Shown: positions 49,121 to 57,580, counted from the first letter of the stretch. The stretch is 64,000 bases of DNA from Microbacterium sp. MYb45 (GCF_002979655.1 NZ_PCPG01000001.1:992001-1056000), one strand, 5' to 3'. Notes: a model not told the origin generated them from the sequence alone. Numbers and translations: made by a program.

Positions 49121-50326
49121 TCACTCCGCCTGTTCGCAGTCGGCGCAGAGCGTCCATCGCGCCGACGCCGCGGACAGTTGGGTTCGCAACGTGAGCACCC
49201 GCGTCGCCGCTTCTTCGAGCCGCTCCTTCGGCAGAGTGCCGGCTTCGACCGCCGCCGCGATCCCGGCCGCCATCTTGCCCGCGGTCTGCGCATCGGAGCC
49301 CGCGATCATCAGCACCAGGTCGTTGCCGGCGGCGATCGCGGCGACACCGTTGGCGACGGGATCCGCGTAGGCGGGATTCCCCGACGACAGCAGCATCCCG
49401 AGGTCGTCGGTCACCGCCACCCCCTCGAAGCCGAGTTCCTCCCTGGCGATCTCGTGCCACTTCGCCGAGAGGGAGGCTGGCAGGGTGTCCACTGCCGTGT
49501 AGGCGAGATGCCCGTACATGAGGAGAGATGCTCCGGCATCGATGCCAGCCGCGAACGGGACAGCCTCCGTACTGCGCCATTCGTCGAGCCCCATGCTCGT
49601 GCTCGGGATCGCGGAATGCGAGTCTCCGGGGGCTGCGCCGTGTCCGGGGAAGTGCTTGAGCGTCGAAGCGACGAACTGCTCCTGCGCGGTGGTGGCGGCC
49701 GACACGCGATCCGCGGCGCTCGCGGGATCGGTGCCGAGCGCGCGACCGTAGATGAAGGTTCCCGAGTCGGCCGTGAAGTCGGCCACGGTGCCGAAGTTCA
49801 CCGTGATCCCCGCGCGGGCCACCAGCGACCCTCGAGCCGTGAACGCCGCCGAGGTGGCGTCGACCGGCTGCCGCTTCAGCGTGGTGGAGGCCGCGTACTC
49901 ATCGCCGTGCAGACGCGAGACGATCCCGCCCTCCTGGTCGACAGCGATCAGCGGCGGCAACGCGGGATCGATGGTCATCGCGGCGGTGAGGGCCTGCAGC
50001 TGGGACTCCGAGTCGGGGATGTTCGCTCCCATGAGGATGAACCCGCCGAGACCGGAACTCATGTATGCCCGGAGCGCGGCGGGATCCGTTCCCGACACGT
50101 GCCCCATGACCACGGCGGAGGCCTGCTCGGCCACCGACATCTCCTTGACGAGAGCGGTCGCATGCGCGGCCGGGCCGGTTGGCTCCGCGACCGGGGAGAC
50201 CGCGGCGGAGGTGCGGGAGGCAGCCGTCGACGGGACGGTCGAAGCGCCGGCGGCCGGTGAGGCGCACAGTGCCGCCGTCGCGACGACCGCCAGCGCTCCT
50301 GCGGCCCAGCGACGGTATCGGGACAT
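49121..50326 (-). CDS. Secreted glycoside hydrolase family 3 N-acetylhexosaminidase-like protein
   Basis: A 401-residue exported GH3 enzyme. A signal peptide (RRWAAGALAVVATAALCASPAAGA) is followed by a Ser/Thr/Pro linker. The catalytic domain has PPLIAVDQEGG, KHFPGHGAAPGDSH with the His/Asp acid-base dyad of NagZ-type enzymes, and the nucleophile Asp in GVAVTDDLGM. It probably trims N-acetylglucosamine from cell-wall or chitin fragments outside the cell. Whether Cys in ALCA works as a lipobox is unclear. It runs with the NAD(P)-binding gene 26 nt upstream. Confidence 0.87.
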   Translation of the reverse strand: MSRYRRWAAGALAVVATAALCASPAAGASTVPSTAASRTSAAVSPVAEPTGPAAHATALVKEMSVAEQASAVVMGHVSGTDPAALRAYMSSGLGGFILMGANIPDSESQLQALTAAMTIDPALPPLIAVDQEGGIVSRLHGDEYAASTTLKRQPVDATSAAFTARGSLVARAGITVNFGTVADFTADSGTFIYGRALGTDPASAADRVSAATTAQEQFVASTLKHFPGHGAAPGDSHSAIPSTSMGLDEWRSTEAVPFAAGIDAGASLLMYGHLAYTAVDTLPASLSAKWHEIAREELGFEGVAVTDDLGMLLSSGNPAYADPVANGVAAIAAGNDLVLMIAGSDAQTAGKMAAGIAAAVEAGTLPKERLEEAATRVLTLRTQLSAASARWTLCADCEQAE

Positions 50327-50352
50327 GACGGGTCCGGTGCGGTGTGGACGCG

Positions 50353-51009
50353 TCAGCAGCCGAGCGCCTCGGTGATCGGCACCGCCGTGGCGGCGTCGCC
50401 GTTGCCGAAACGGATCGTGCGCCCGATGGTGCACGGTCCGTGGAGCGATGCGGCGATGACCCCGGCGACGTCTGCCCGCGACACGGCTCCGCTGCCCGCT
50501 GGGTCGATCTGGATCCGCGCGGTCGGCTCGTCGAACGTGAGCGTGCCGGGAGCGAGGATCGTGCCTTCCAACCCGCTGCCGCGCAGATGCTCGTCGGCCG
50601 CCCACTTCGCATCCGCGTACGGGAAGAAGGAGTCGCCCTCCGGGACACCGTGATCGGCCGTGGATCCGAGCCACGACACCATCACGTAGCGGCGGACGCC
50701 CGCCCGCTCGGCCGCATCCATCGATCGCTGAGCGGCGTCACGATCCACCGCGTACGTGCGCTCCGGTGATCCGCCACCGGCACCGGCCGACCACACGACC
50801 GCGTCGTGCCCGCGGATGATCTCGGCGAGCTCGTCCACGTCGAGATTCTCGATATCCGCGACGAGGGCCTCGGCCCCCGTCGCTTCGACATCGGAGGCGT
50901 GCTCCGGGTTGCGGATCACGCCGGTGACCTCATCACCGCGAGCGACGAGCAGTGGCGCGAGCAGAAGGGCGATGCGGCCGTGGCCGCCGAAGACGATGAT
51001 GCGCGACAT
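50353..51009 (-). CDS. NAD(P)-binding SDR-like protein
   Basis: A 218-residue atypical short-chain dehydrogenase (NmrA/YwnB type). IIVFGGHGRIALLLAPLLVARG is the Rossmann nucleotide loop; DAVVWSAGAGGGSPERTYAVDRDAA and FFPYADAKWAADEHLRGSGL follow, with Tyr and Lys in YADAK at the catalytic positions. Substrate unknown. Leaderless promoter (TAGGGT, 6 nt). Confidence 0.85.
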   Translation of the reverse strand: MSRIIVFGGHGRIALLLAPLLVARGDEVTGVIRNPEHASDVEATGAEALVADIENLDVDELAEIIRGHDAVVWSAGAGGGSPERTYAVDRDAAQRSMDAAERAGVRRYVMVSWLGSTADHGVPEGDSFFPYADAKWAADEHLRGSGLEGTILAPGTLTFDEPTARIQIDPAGSGAVSRADVAGVIAASLHGPCTIGRTIRFGNGDAATAVPITEALGC

Positions 51010-51015
51010 ACCCTC

Positions 51016-51021
51016 ACCCTA
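51016..51021 (-). promoter_or_regulatory. -10 element (TAGGGT), leaderless promoter
   Basis: Minus-strand TAGGGT, then 6 nt, then ATG 51009. Confidence 0.55.
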
Positions 51022-51037
51022 CGCGCCCCCTCCGACC

Positions 51038-51565
51038 TCAGCGCGGGGTCTGGTCGCTGTCGATCACGAACGCCTGCGGATGGCTCGGCAGGTAGCGGAC
51101 GACCACCGGCTCGCCGCTCGTCAGGTAGACGTCGCGGTCCGGGTACACGGCGGGCGTGAAGAAGTTGCTCTCCAGCGTGTACTCGACGCCCTCGGCGGTC
51201 GTGAAGGTCACCCAGTCCCCCTCCAGTGTGCCGGTGGTCGGGCGGCCGTTGTCGTAGATGTAGGCCCGGGTCACGGGCACTCCGGTGAGGCTGAGGATCC
51301 CGATCACGAGCGATCCGACCATGACCAGCGCCAGCACGCGGGCACCGATACGAACGACGCCGGCCCAGACCCGACCTCGCGGGTGCTCCGTGGGGTGCAG
51401 GAGGCCCTCCCGCTCCCGGATGCTCCGCAGCGCCTCACCCGGAACCGCACCCCGCGCCGACAGCGCGAACAGCCCGAGGGTCGAGAACCCCGCGATGAAG
51501 ACCATGGCGTATCCGTGAGAGGCCGGGAAGTTCACCAGCCAGACGAGGGTGTCCATCGGGTTCAT
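51038..51565 (-). CDS. Membrane protein with a DUF3592-like domain
   Basis: A 175-residue protein with membrane segments at about 16-38 and 70-95 and a C-terminal beta domain beginning RAYIYDNGRPTTGTLEGDWVTF and ending EPVVVRYLPSHPQAFVID. That ending is the usual DUF3592 signature. Its ATG overlaps the upstream membrane gene by 4 nt, so the two are made together. Function unknown. Confidence 0.72.
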   Translation of the reverse strand: MNPMDTLVWLVNFPASHGYAMVFIAGFSTLGLFALSARGAVPGEALRSIREREGLLHPTEHPRGRVWAGVVRIGARVLALVMVGSLVIGILSLTGVPVTRAYIYDNGRPTTGTLEGDWVTFTTAEGVEYTLESNFFTPAVYPDRDVYLTSGEPVVVRYLPSHPQAFVIDSDQTPR

Positions 51566-52353
51566 CGTGCCGTCTCCTTCTCGATGGTCACCGCGACGGT
51601 CTGCGGGTCCTCCCGGCGGTAGAACGCCCATACGGGAGCTCCCACCTGGAGATGCGGGATCGCCTGGGGGTAGACGAACACGGTCGTGTCGGCCTCCCAC
51701 GTCGCCGCTCCTTCGGGTGCCATGAGCACGCGCAGCGCGAGTTCGCTCTGCCCTTCGCGACGTCGGCCCGTCGGCCGCACCTCGAGCACGGACGCGGGCA
51801 CCTGTGTTCCGCTGGTGCGCGCCCGCACCTGGCGGGGGTCGATCAACCCACGATCGATGCGCCACTGCAGCATCGCGTCGCGCACAGCGGGGTCGCTGAG
51901 GTCCGCGAGCTCGACCGTGTCCTGGTCGGTCACGCTGTAGCGCACCGGGACCGGAAGCCCCACCTGGAGCGTCGCGAGATCCGTGGGCTGCACGAGCGTA
52001 CGGAGCTGCCCGATGAAGTCATCGGCCGCACCCGGGTTCACGCGGATGAAGAGGTCGTACTGCGGCACATCGTTGACCGTCATCCCGGTGCGGGTGACCT
52101 CGACGATCGTGCCGACCCCGATCTGCGCCTCACCGCGCGGGGTCCTGCGACGCGCCAGGCCCGACAGCATCCCGCCGAACGTCAGCAGCAGGCCCCACGC
52201 GACGCCGATGATGATCGGGCCGCCGAGGGTGTCCTCACCGGCGAACGGGAGGATCGAGTGACGCTGATCCACGCCGAACAGCCCTTCGCCGACCCAGATG
52301 ACGAGCCAGGCGGAGAGCAGCAGCCAGACGACGAGGAACACGATGCGGAGCAT
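51562..52353 (-). CDS. Membrane protein with two OB-like repeats
   Basis: A 263-residue protein with two N-terminal membrane helices (about 3-22 and 44-68) and two similar beta domains outside the membrane core: GVGTIVEVTRTGMTVNDVPQYDLFIRVNPG (about 79-108) and PASVLEVRPTGRRREGQSELALRVLM (about 190-215), each ending in a G-PV-R/FYR stretch. The first fits the family of small actinobacterial proteins with a TG-TVND-P core. It forms a pair with the gene after it. Leaderless promoter (TACGCT, 7 nt). Confidence 0.72.
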   Translation of the reverse strand: MLRIVFLVVWLLLSAWLVIWVGEGLFGVDQRHSILPFAGEDTLGGPIIIGVAWGLLLTFGGMLSGLARRRTPRGEAQIGVGTIVEVTRTGMTVNDVPQYDLFIRVNPGAADDFIGQLRTLVQPTDLATLQVGLPVPVRYSVTDQDTVELADLSDPAVRDAMLQWRIDRGLIDPRQVRARTSGTQVPASVLEVRPTGRRREGQSELALRVLMAPEGAATWEADTTVFVYPQAIPHLQVGAPVWAFYRREDPQTVAVTIEKETAR

Positions 52354-52360
52354 GCTGTTC

Positions 52361-52366
52361 AGCGTA
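52361..52366 (-). promoter_or_regulatory. -10 element (TACGCT), leaderless promoter
   Basis: Minus-strand TACGCT, then 7 nt, then ATG 52353. Confidence 0.55.
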
Positions 52367-52493
52367 GCCAGGCACCGGTCTCCGCCCGAACACGGATCCG
52401 TGTGCCGGGTCCCTCGTACGGCGGCACCGGGTCCTCTACACTCGGGTCAACGATGCCGACCCGAACGGTATCCCTCCCGACAGCAGGACGACG

Positions 52494-53516
52494 ATGCCCA
52501 CACCGCTGATCGAGCGCGAGATCACCGCGCCCGTCTCGCTCACGACTCCCGACGGGGCACTGAACCGCGATGCGCTCGGCTGGTCTCGAACGCCTCTGCA
52601 CGACACATCCGGCATCCCCGGTCGAGGCCACTGGGGGCGCAACAAGCGCTGGGAGTACTGGAACGTGATGACGCCGTCGCACATCATCGCGTTCACCGTG
52701 TCGTGCGTCGACTACCTGGCGCTGCACGAGGTCTGGGTGCTCGACCGGGCGACCGGCGAGGACATCGGATCGACCGTGATCTCCCCCGGAGCGCGCACCG
52801 CGACACTGCCGCCATCGCTCGGGGAAGGCCCGGTGCGGGCCCGCACCCGCCGCATCACGCTCGACGTCGACGAGGTGTTCGACGGCACGCGCCTGCGGGG
52901 CACCGCTCCTCGCGTGTCGTTCGACCTGCTCGCCGCCAGGCCGCCCGAGCACGAGTCGCTCGGCGTGGTGGTGCCCTGGCGTCGTGGAGACGACATCCGC
53001 CGGTTCCAGTACACGGTGAAGGACGTGGCGCGGCCGACGACCGGCAGCATCGCCATCGACGGCACCGCCCACGACGTGCCGGTGGGCAGCTGGGCGGTGC
53101 TCGACCACGGACGCGGGCGCTGGCCGTATCAGGTGCAGTGGAACTGGGCCGCGGGTAGCGGCATCGTCGACGGCCGCACGATCGGGTTGCAGCTCGGCGC
53201 GAAGTGGACGGATGGCTCCGGTGCCACCGAGAACGCCCTGCTCGTCGACGGGCGCCTGTCGAAGATCAGCGAGGAACTCGTGTGGGACTACGACCCCGAG
53301 CAGTTCATGCGCCCCTGGCAGGTGCACGGTGCGACCGCCGACCTCACGTTCACACCGTTCTACGACAAGATGTCACGTACGAATGCGCTGGTCATCGCGA
53401 GTCGGACCGATCAGCTGTTCGGCGTCTGGTCGGGTTGGGTGCACGACGACACGGGTACGCCGGTGCGCGTCGACGGCATCGAGGGCTTCGCCGAAGAGGT
53501 GCTCAACCGCTGGTGA
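52494..53516 (+). CDS. DUF2804-family protein
   Basis: A 340-residue protein of the DUF2804 family. Typical blocks are REITAPVSLTTPDGALNRDALGWSR at the start, RNKRWEYWNV, AVLDHGRGRWPYQVQWNWAAG and GLQLGAKWTDGSGATENA in the middle, and WDYDPEQFMRPW. Such proteins are distantly lipocalin-like and their role is not known. No signal peptide. GCAGGACGACG before the ATG is a weak ribosome site; TACACT (52437-52442) may be its -10. It overlaps the flavoprotein gene tail to tail by 14 nt. Confidence 0.82.
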   Translation: MPTPLIEREITAPVSLTTPDGALNRDALGWSRTPLHDTSGIPGRGHWGRNKRWEYWNVMTPSHIIAFTVSCVDYLALHEVWVLDRATGEDIGSTVISPGARTATLPPSLGEGPVRARTRRITLDVDEVFDGTRLRGTAPRVSFDLLAARPPEHESLGVVVPWRRGDDIRRFQYTVKDVARPTTGSIAIDGTAHDVPVGSWAVLDHGRGRWPYQVQWNWAAGSGIVDGRTIGLQLGAKWTDGSGATENALLVDGRLSKISEELVWDYDPEQFMRPWQVHGATADLTFTPFYDKMSRTNALVIASRTDQLFGVWSGWVHDDTGTPVRVDGIEGFAEEVLNRW

Positions 53517-54573
53517 CGCTCGCCCCGGCGGACCGCAGCGCGCGCTGCACACCTTTCGCCGCCGAACGCCCGGCACGATTGGCGCCGATCGTGCTCGCCG
53601 ACGGCCCGTAACCGACCAGCTGCACCCGCGGGTCGGCGACCGCGGTCGTGCCGCGGCCGTTCCGGTCGAGCTGGATGCCGCCGGCCGCGCTGCGCAAGTG
53701 CAGGGGCGCCAGGTGGCTGATGGCCGGACGGAAACCCGTGGCCCAGAGGATGACGTCGACGTGCTCGAACCTGCCGTCGGCCCAGCGCACGCCGTCGGGC
53801 TCGATGCGCTCGAACATCGGGCGACGTGCGGCATAGGCGCCCAGACGCTCGGCTTCGCGTTCCTGCGGGCGCAGCATGAGTCCGGTGACGCTGACCACGC
53901 TCTCGGGAGGGAGTCCTGCGGCGACGCGCTGCTCGACCAGAGCGACCGCGGCCGCACCGGCTTCGGGCGTGAAGTCGTCGTTCCGCCACACGGGTTCCCG
54001 GCGGGTGGCCCAGAGCGTGTCGGTGATCGGGGCGAGGGCGCCGAGGAACTGCACCGCGGACGCCCCACCCCCGACAACGAGGACTCGTCTGCCGAGGAAG
54101 TGCTCGGGGCCGGGATAGTCGACCGTGTGCAGCTGCTCTCCGACGAAGGTCTCCATCCCGGGGTAGTGCGGGAGGAACGGATGCGACCACGTCCCCGTCG
54201 CGTTCACCAGCGTGCGGGTCGTCCACTCCCCCTCCCGCGCTCGCACGACAAGGAGTCCGTCTTCGTCCTCGACGCGTTCCACGTGCACCGGTCGGAGCAC
54301 CGGGAGTGCATGCGTGCGCTCGTATGCCGCGAAGTAGTCGGGGACGGCCACGTTGGCACGGGCTCCGTCACGCGGCGGCGGCGTGTCGCCGGGCAACTCG
54401 GCGACACCGTGCACGTCGCGCATCGTCAGGGCGTCCCAGCGATGCTGCCAGGCGCCTCCAGGTCGCTCATCCGCGTCGAGGACGACGTGCGAGATGCCGA
54501 GCCGCGACAGGTGGAAGGACGCCGAGAGGCCGGCCTGCCCTGCGCCGATCACCAGACTGTCGAGGATGCTCAC
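53503..54573 (-). CDS. Flavin-dependent monooxygenase-like oxidoreductase
   Basis: A 356-residue protein with two dinucleotide folds: VIGAGQAGLSASFHL at the start for FAD and LVVGGGASAVQFLGAL (about 175-190) for NADPH. VHGVAELPG and VILWATGFRPAISHL are typical of the flavin monooxygenase/YhhT-like group. The expected product oxidises a small nucleophile or reduces it with NADPH; substrate unknown. The GTG at 54573 is chosen because it starts directly before the FAD strand. Confidence 0.85.
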   Translation of the reverse strand: MSILDSLVIGAGQAGLSASFHLSRLGISHVVLDADERPGGAWQHRWDALTMRDVHGVAELPGDTPPPRDGARANVAVPDYFAAYERTHALPVLRPVHVERVEDEDGLLVVRAREGEWTTRTLVNATGTWSHPFLPHYPGMETFVGEQLHTVDYPGPEHFLGRRVLVVGGGASAVQFLGALAPITDTLWATRREPVWRNDDFTPEAGAAAVALVEQRVAAGLPPESVVSVTGLMLRPQEREAERLGAYAARRPMFERIEPDGVRWADGRFEHVDVILWATGFRPAISHLAPLHLRSAAGGIQLDRNGRGTTAVADPRVQLVGYGPSASTIGANRAGRSAAKGVQRALRSAGASVTSG

Positions 54574-54644
54574 GAAGAACAGAACGCCCCGCCACTCCCG
54601 GTTGTTCCAGCCCGGTGACGACACTCCCGGGCGGCTGCCGCCGA

Positions 54645-54675
54645 TTGGTGCTCGCGCGGATTCGTGTAGTACTCT
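54645..54675 (+). promoter_or_regulatory. Promoter of the tRNA-Ala gene
   Basis: TTGGTG (54645-54650) and TACTCT (54670-54675), with alternative -10 readings TAGTAC or AGTACT in between. The spacing of 16-19 nt cannot be fixed by eye. Confidence 0.45.
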
Positions 54676-54710
54676 TTTCAAGTTGCTCCGGCTTCTACGG
54701 AGCGGCATCT

Positions 54711-54783
54711 GGGCCTGTGGCGCAGCTGGTAGCGCACCTGCATGGCATGCAGGGGGTCAGGGGTTCGAGTCCCCTCAGGTCCA
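54711..54783 (+). tRNA. tRNA-Ala (anticodon GGC)
   Basis: A 73-nt cloverleaf without encoded CCA tail beyond the discriminator A. The acceptor GGGCCTG pairs with CAGGTCC (one G-U), the D arm is GCGC/GCGC, the anticodon stem CCTGC/GCAGG carries loop ATGGCAT with anticodon GGC (alanine GCC codons), and the T arm contains GGTTCGAGTCC. A terminator follows after 7 nt. Confidence 0.96.
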
Positions 54784-54790
54784 CAACGAA

Positions 54791-54821
54791 ACCCGCGAGA
54801 GATCGCGGGTTTTCTTGTTTT
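54791..54821 (+). terminator. Rho-independent terminator of tRNA-Ala
   Basis: ACCCGCGA, GAGA loop, TCGCGGGT, then TTTCTTGTTTT: an 8-bp perfect stem with a real T-tract. Confidence 0.9.
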
Positions 54822-54877
54822 CCGGGGCCTTTCGAAGCTGCGATGATCACCGGGAGCGGCGGGGAACGTCGCCGTCA

Positions 54878-54883
54878 TAGGCT
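54878..54883 (+). promoter_or_regulatory. -10 element (TAGGCT), leaderless promoter
   Basis: TAGGCT, then 6 nt, then ATG 54890. Confidence 0.6.
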
Positions 54884-54889
54884 GACGAT

Positions 54890-55351
54890 ATGAGCAGAAC
54901 CGATCGCGCCAGTCTCCTCGTCCACGTCGGCCGCGACGAGACGTTCGCTGCCTTGACCAGCCGCGAAGCGCTGCTCACCTGGCTGCCTCCCCACGGGATG
55001 CACGGGCGGTTCGAACGCTTCGACATGCGTGAAGGCGGCTCGTATCGACTGGTTCTCACGTATGACGACCCCACCGACTCGCCGGGCAAGACCTCGGCCG
55101 ACTCGGACGCCTCCGAGGTACGCGTCGCGCGGATCGTGCCGGGCGAGCTCATCGTGCAGGAGGTCGACTTCGACTCCGACGACCCGACGTTCCACGGCAC
55201 TATGCGGATGGAGTGGCGTGTCCGCAGCGTGGCGGAGGGGACGGAGGTCGAGCTGACGGCCCGCGACGTGCCCGAGGGCGTCCGCGCCCGCGACCACGCG
55301 CAAGGACTGACATCGTCGCTGGCGAATCTCGCCGCGTATCTCGAGCCCTGA
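54890..55351 (+). CDS. SRPBCC/AHSA1-family protein
   Basis: A 153-residue START-like protein. The N-terminal VHVGRDETFAALTSREALLTWLPP and the central FDMREGGSYRLVLTY are the AHSA1 pattern (activator of Hsp90 ATPase homologue 1-like), and FHGTMRMEWRVRSVAEGTEVEL gives the core strands. Bacterial members bind hydrophobic ligands or have unknown roles. Cytoplasmic. The start is set by the leaderless promoter. Confidence 0.86.
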   Translation: MSRTDRASLLVHVGRDETFAALTSREALLTWLPPHGMHGRFERFDMREGGSYRLVLTYDDPTDSPGKTSADSDASEVRVARIVPGELIVQEVDFDSDDPTFHGTMRMEWRVRSVAEGTEVELTARDVPEGVRARDHAQGLTSSLANLAAYLEP

Positions 55352-55454
55352 TTCCCGGCGCCGTGGCTAGCGTGCGACTTCATGAGCGTCAACCCGGTTC
55401 ATTCCGCACGCTCCAGGATCTAGCGTGAACGCACCTCGACGAAAGGATGCGATC

Positions 55455-55643
55455 ATGTCGAACCCCATCATTCCTCCGGTCCCTCCCGTCCCCCACGATG
55501 ACGATGCGGCCGACGTGCCCACCAGGGACGTCGACGGTGAGCGCGTCCTCGATCCGGATGTCGATGACGCTCTCGTCGACAGCGCCGAGGCCGATCGCGT
55601 CGCCGCGGGAGCGGACGAGGACGCAGACGCCACCGGGGTCTGA
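55455..55643 (+). CDS. Small acidic protein, hypothetical
   Basis: A 62-residue strongly acidic protein: a Pro-rich start (NPIIPPVPPVPHDDD), then Asp/Glu/Ala/Val-rich sequence with no Cys, Lys or aromatic residues and no hydrophobic core, so it is probably disordered. GAAAGGA lies before the ATG at 55455, and a TAGCGT hexamer about 30 nt further upstream could be its -10. I do not recognise it; small acidic proteins like this are common in Microbacterium. Confidence 0.55.
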   Translation: MSNPIIPPVPPVPHDDDAADVPTRDVDGERVLDPDVDDALVDSAEADRVAAGADEDADATGV

Positions 55644-55668
55644 GCGGGCCGAGCCGCACCACCCCGCT

Positions 55669-55674
55669 TAGACT
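55669..55674 (+). promoter_or_regulatory. -10 element (TAGACT), leaderless promoter
   Basis: TAGACT, then 6 nt, then ATG 55681, in front of the DUF6153-like gene. Confidence 0.6.
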
Positions 55675-55680
55675 TACTCC

Positions 55681-56139
55681 ATGGCACCGGTGGCGGCGAC
55701 GCGGTTCGGAAGGAGCTCATCGAGCATCTTCCGGGGTGTGCTGTCGGGTGTGCTGCTCGTCGCCGCGGTCATCATCGGGCTGCTGGGCATGCACACTCTG
55801 AATCTGCACGGGACCGCAGCGGCCGATGCACCGGCTGCACTGACGCTGACCGCTGTCGAGTCCTCCTCGGCGCACCACGGCACAGCTCAGGCGCATCCAA
55901 CCGGGAGCCCCGCAGGCGCGGCCGATATGTCCTGCGCGGGTTGCAGCAGCGATGATCACACCGGGGCGGCGATGATGTGCATGCTCGCCCTTCTGCTCGT
56001 GCTCGTCCTCCTCATCGCGCCCGGAGTTCTCCGCAGCTGGTCGGGCACTCTGTTCCGGTCCCCCCTCATCGAGATCCTCACGGCACGGGTCCTCCCCCGC
56101 GCCCCCTCGCTTCACGTTCTCTGCATCAGTCGCACCTGA
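55681..56139 (+). CDS. DUF6153-like membrane protein
   Basis: A 152-residue protein with two membrane segments (about 18-40 and 98-118). Between them is an outside loop with HH, CAGC and many Ser/Gly residues (DMSCAGCSSDDHTG), and MMCMLALLLV opens the second helix. The helix-GLLGMHTL pattern and CxxC fit the actinobacterial DUF6153 family. The Cys/His/Met content and the two metal-linked genes downstream suggest copper contact. The ATG is set by a leaderless promoter. Confidence 0.65.
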   Translation: MAPVAATRFGRSSSSIFRGVLSGVLLVAAVIIGLLGMHTLNLHGTAAADAPAALTLTAVESSSAHHGTAQAHPTGSPAGAADMSCAGCSSDDHTGAAMMCMLALLLVLVLLIAPGVLRSWSGTLFRSPLIEILTARVLPRAPSLHVLCISRT

Positions 56140-56243
56140 GCGGCTGTCGAGCCCGCGCTCTCGCGCACGGCTCCACACCTCTCACACACTCGCGCGCCGC
56201 CGCCCGGCGTGTGCGCCACGACTATGCCTATTGGAGAACACCC

Positions 56244-56831
56244 ATGAAGATTCGTGCTGCGGCCACAACCGCACTCGCCCTGTCTGCCGTCCTGCTCATG
56301 TCCGGCTGTACGACCGGCACCGATGACGGATCCATGCCTGGCATGGATCACGGCTCGTCGCCGTCCGCGGGCGTCGGTGATGCCGACGTCATGTTCGCCT
56401 CGATGATGATCGTCCACCACGAGCAGGCGATCGAGATGAGCGACATCGTGCTCGCAGCGAGCGGGATCGATCCCGCGGTGACCGAGCTCGCAGAGCGGAT
56501 CAAGGCCGCTCAGGGCCCGGAGATCGAACAGCTCGAAGGCTGGCTGGACGAATGGGACGTCAGCTCCGATGACCGCGACGCGAGTGGGATGGATCACGGA
56601 GACGGAATGATGAGCGAGGACGACCTGACCGCGCTGCGGGACGCGGAAGGCACCGCGGCCTCTCGCCTCTTCCTCGAGCAGATGATCATGCACCACGAGG
56701 GTGCCGTCGAGATGGCGCAGGCGCAGGTCGACGAGGGCAGCGACCCGGAAGCAGTCGAACTCGCCCAGACGATCATCGACGCGCAGACGGACGAGATCCA
56801 GGAGATGAAGGACCTCCTCACCGCCCTCTGA
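56244..56831 (+). CDS. DUF305-family lipoprotein
   Basis: A 195-residue lipoprotein with lipobox MSGC (Cys about 22), a Met/His/Asp linker (SMPGMDHGSSP) and the DUF305 helical domain with its two HH motifs, MMIVHHEQAIEMSDIV and MIMHHEGAVEMAQAQV. DUF305 is ferritin-like and often occurs with copper genes; the Met/His stretches here (GMDHG twice) look like metal ligands. TTGGAGAA stands 9 nt before the ATG. It is the second gene of the presumed copper trio. Confidence 0.85.
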   Translation: MKIRAAATTALALSAVLLMSGCTTGTDDGSMPGMDHGSSPSAGVGDADVMFASMMIVHHEQAIEMSDIVLAASGIDPAVTELAERIKAAQGPEIEQLEGWLDEWDVSSDDRDASGMDHGDGMMSEDDLTALRDAEGTAASRLFLEQMIMHHEGAVEMAQAQVDEGSDPEAVELAQTIIDAQTDEIQEMKDLLTAL

Positions 56832-56841
56832 CCCGTTCGGC

Positions 56842-56870
56842 GGCCGGTGTCGGTGCGCCCGGCACCGGCC
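56842..56870 (+). terminator. Weak intergenic hairpin
   Basis: GGCCGGTG and CACCGGCC, an 8-bp stem around 13 nt, between the DUF305 and CueP-like genes. It may attenuate or partly end transcription; no T-tract. Confidence 0.35.
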
Positions 56871-56894
56871 CCACTCCGTATGAAGGACCACGCC

Positions 56895-57512
56895 ATGAAC
56901 CACGACACGTCCACCCTTTTCACATTGCCTCGACGACGCAAGCTGTCCGCAGTGCTCGCCGCACTCGCCGTCGCCGGCATCGCCCTGCCCGGATGTACCG
57001 CGCCCACACCCGACGCCGACCCGGCGGCGGCGCAGGAGATCCTCGCATCGCATGAACTCGCCGGACTCGACGTCGGAGAGGTGATCGAACGACTCGAGGC
57101 GATGCCCGTCGCGGACCGACCGGATCGTCTGCTCGCGTCGGTGCAACCCGATGCTCTCGTGCTCCGCGACGAAAGCGGTCGGGAGAGCCGGCTGCCGATG
57201 CCCCGAGATACGGTGTACGTCTCGATCGCACCGTTCCGCGAGCACACGCACGAGTGCCACTTCCACAGCCTTACGACGTGCCTCGGTGAGCTCTCCGATA
57301 CCGAAGTACGGGTCAGCGTCACCTCTGAAGACGGCAAGACACTCGTCGAGGAGACCCGGCCCACCGAGGACAACGGCTTCATCGGCATCTGGGTGCCCCG
57401 GGACATCGAGGCGACGCTGACCGTCGAGAGCGAGGGCCTCACGGGTACCGTGCCCCTGTCGACCACTTCGCCGGACGACCGTACCTGCATCACCGATCTG
57501 CAGCTGCTCTGA
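56895..57512 (+). CDS. CueP-like periplasmic/extracytoplasmic metal-binding protein
   Basis: A 205-residue lipoprotein-like protein: an Arg-rich start, hydrophobic helix and lipobox PGC (Cys about 34). The mature domain shows LAGLDVGEVIERLEAMPVADRP, LPMPRDTVYVSIAPF and the metal motif HTHECHFHSLTTCLGE with two Cys and several His, the mark of the CueP family (copper storage and delivery in Salmonella). GAAGGA lies before the ATG at 56895. Third gene after the DUF6153-like and DUF305 genes. Confidence 0.82.
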   Translation: MNHDTSTLFTLPRRRKLSAVLAALAVAGIALPGCTAPTPDADPAAAQEILASHELAGLDVGEVIERLEAMPVADRPDRLLASVQPDALVLRDESGRESRLPMPRDTVYVSIAPFREHTHECHFHSLTTCLGELSDTEVRVSVTSEDGKTLVEETRPTEDNGFIGIWVPRDIEATLTVESEGLTGTVPLSTTSPDDRTCITDLQLL

Positions 57513-57580
57513 CCGGACGCTGTTCCGATCGGACGCTGCTCGGACGACTGGCCGACGCAGCGAAACGCCCAGGGGACCCA

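Noticed and set aside
54711..54783. tRNA-Ala as an integration site for the adjoining variable genes
   Set aside because: No repeat of the tRNA 3' end and no integrase were seen in the following 3.5 kb.
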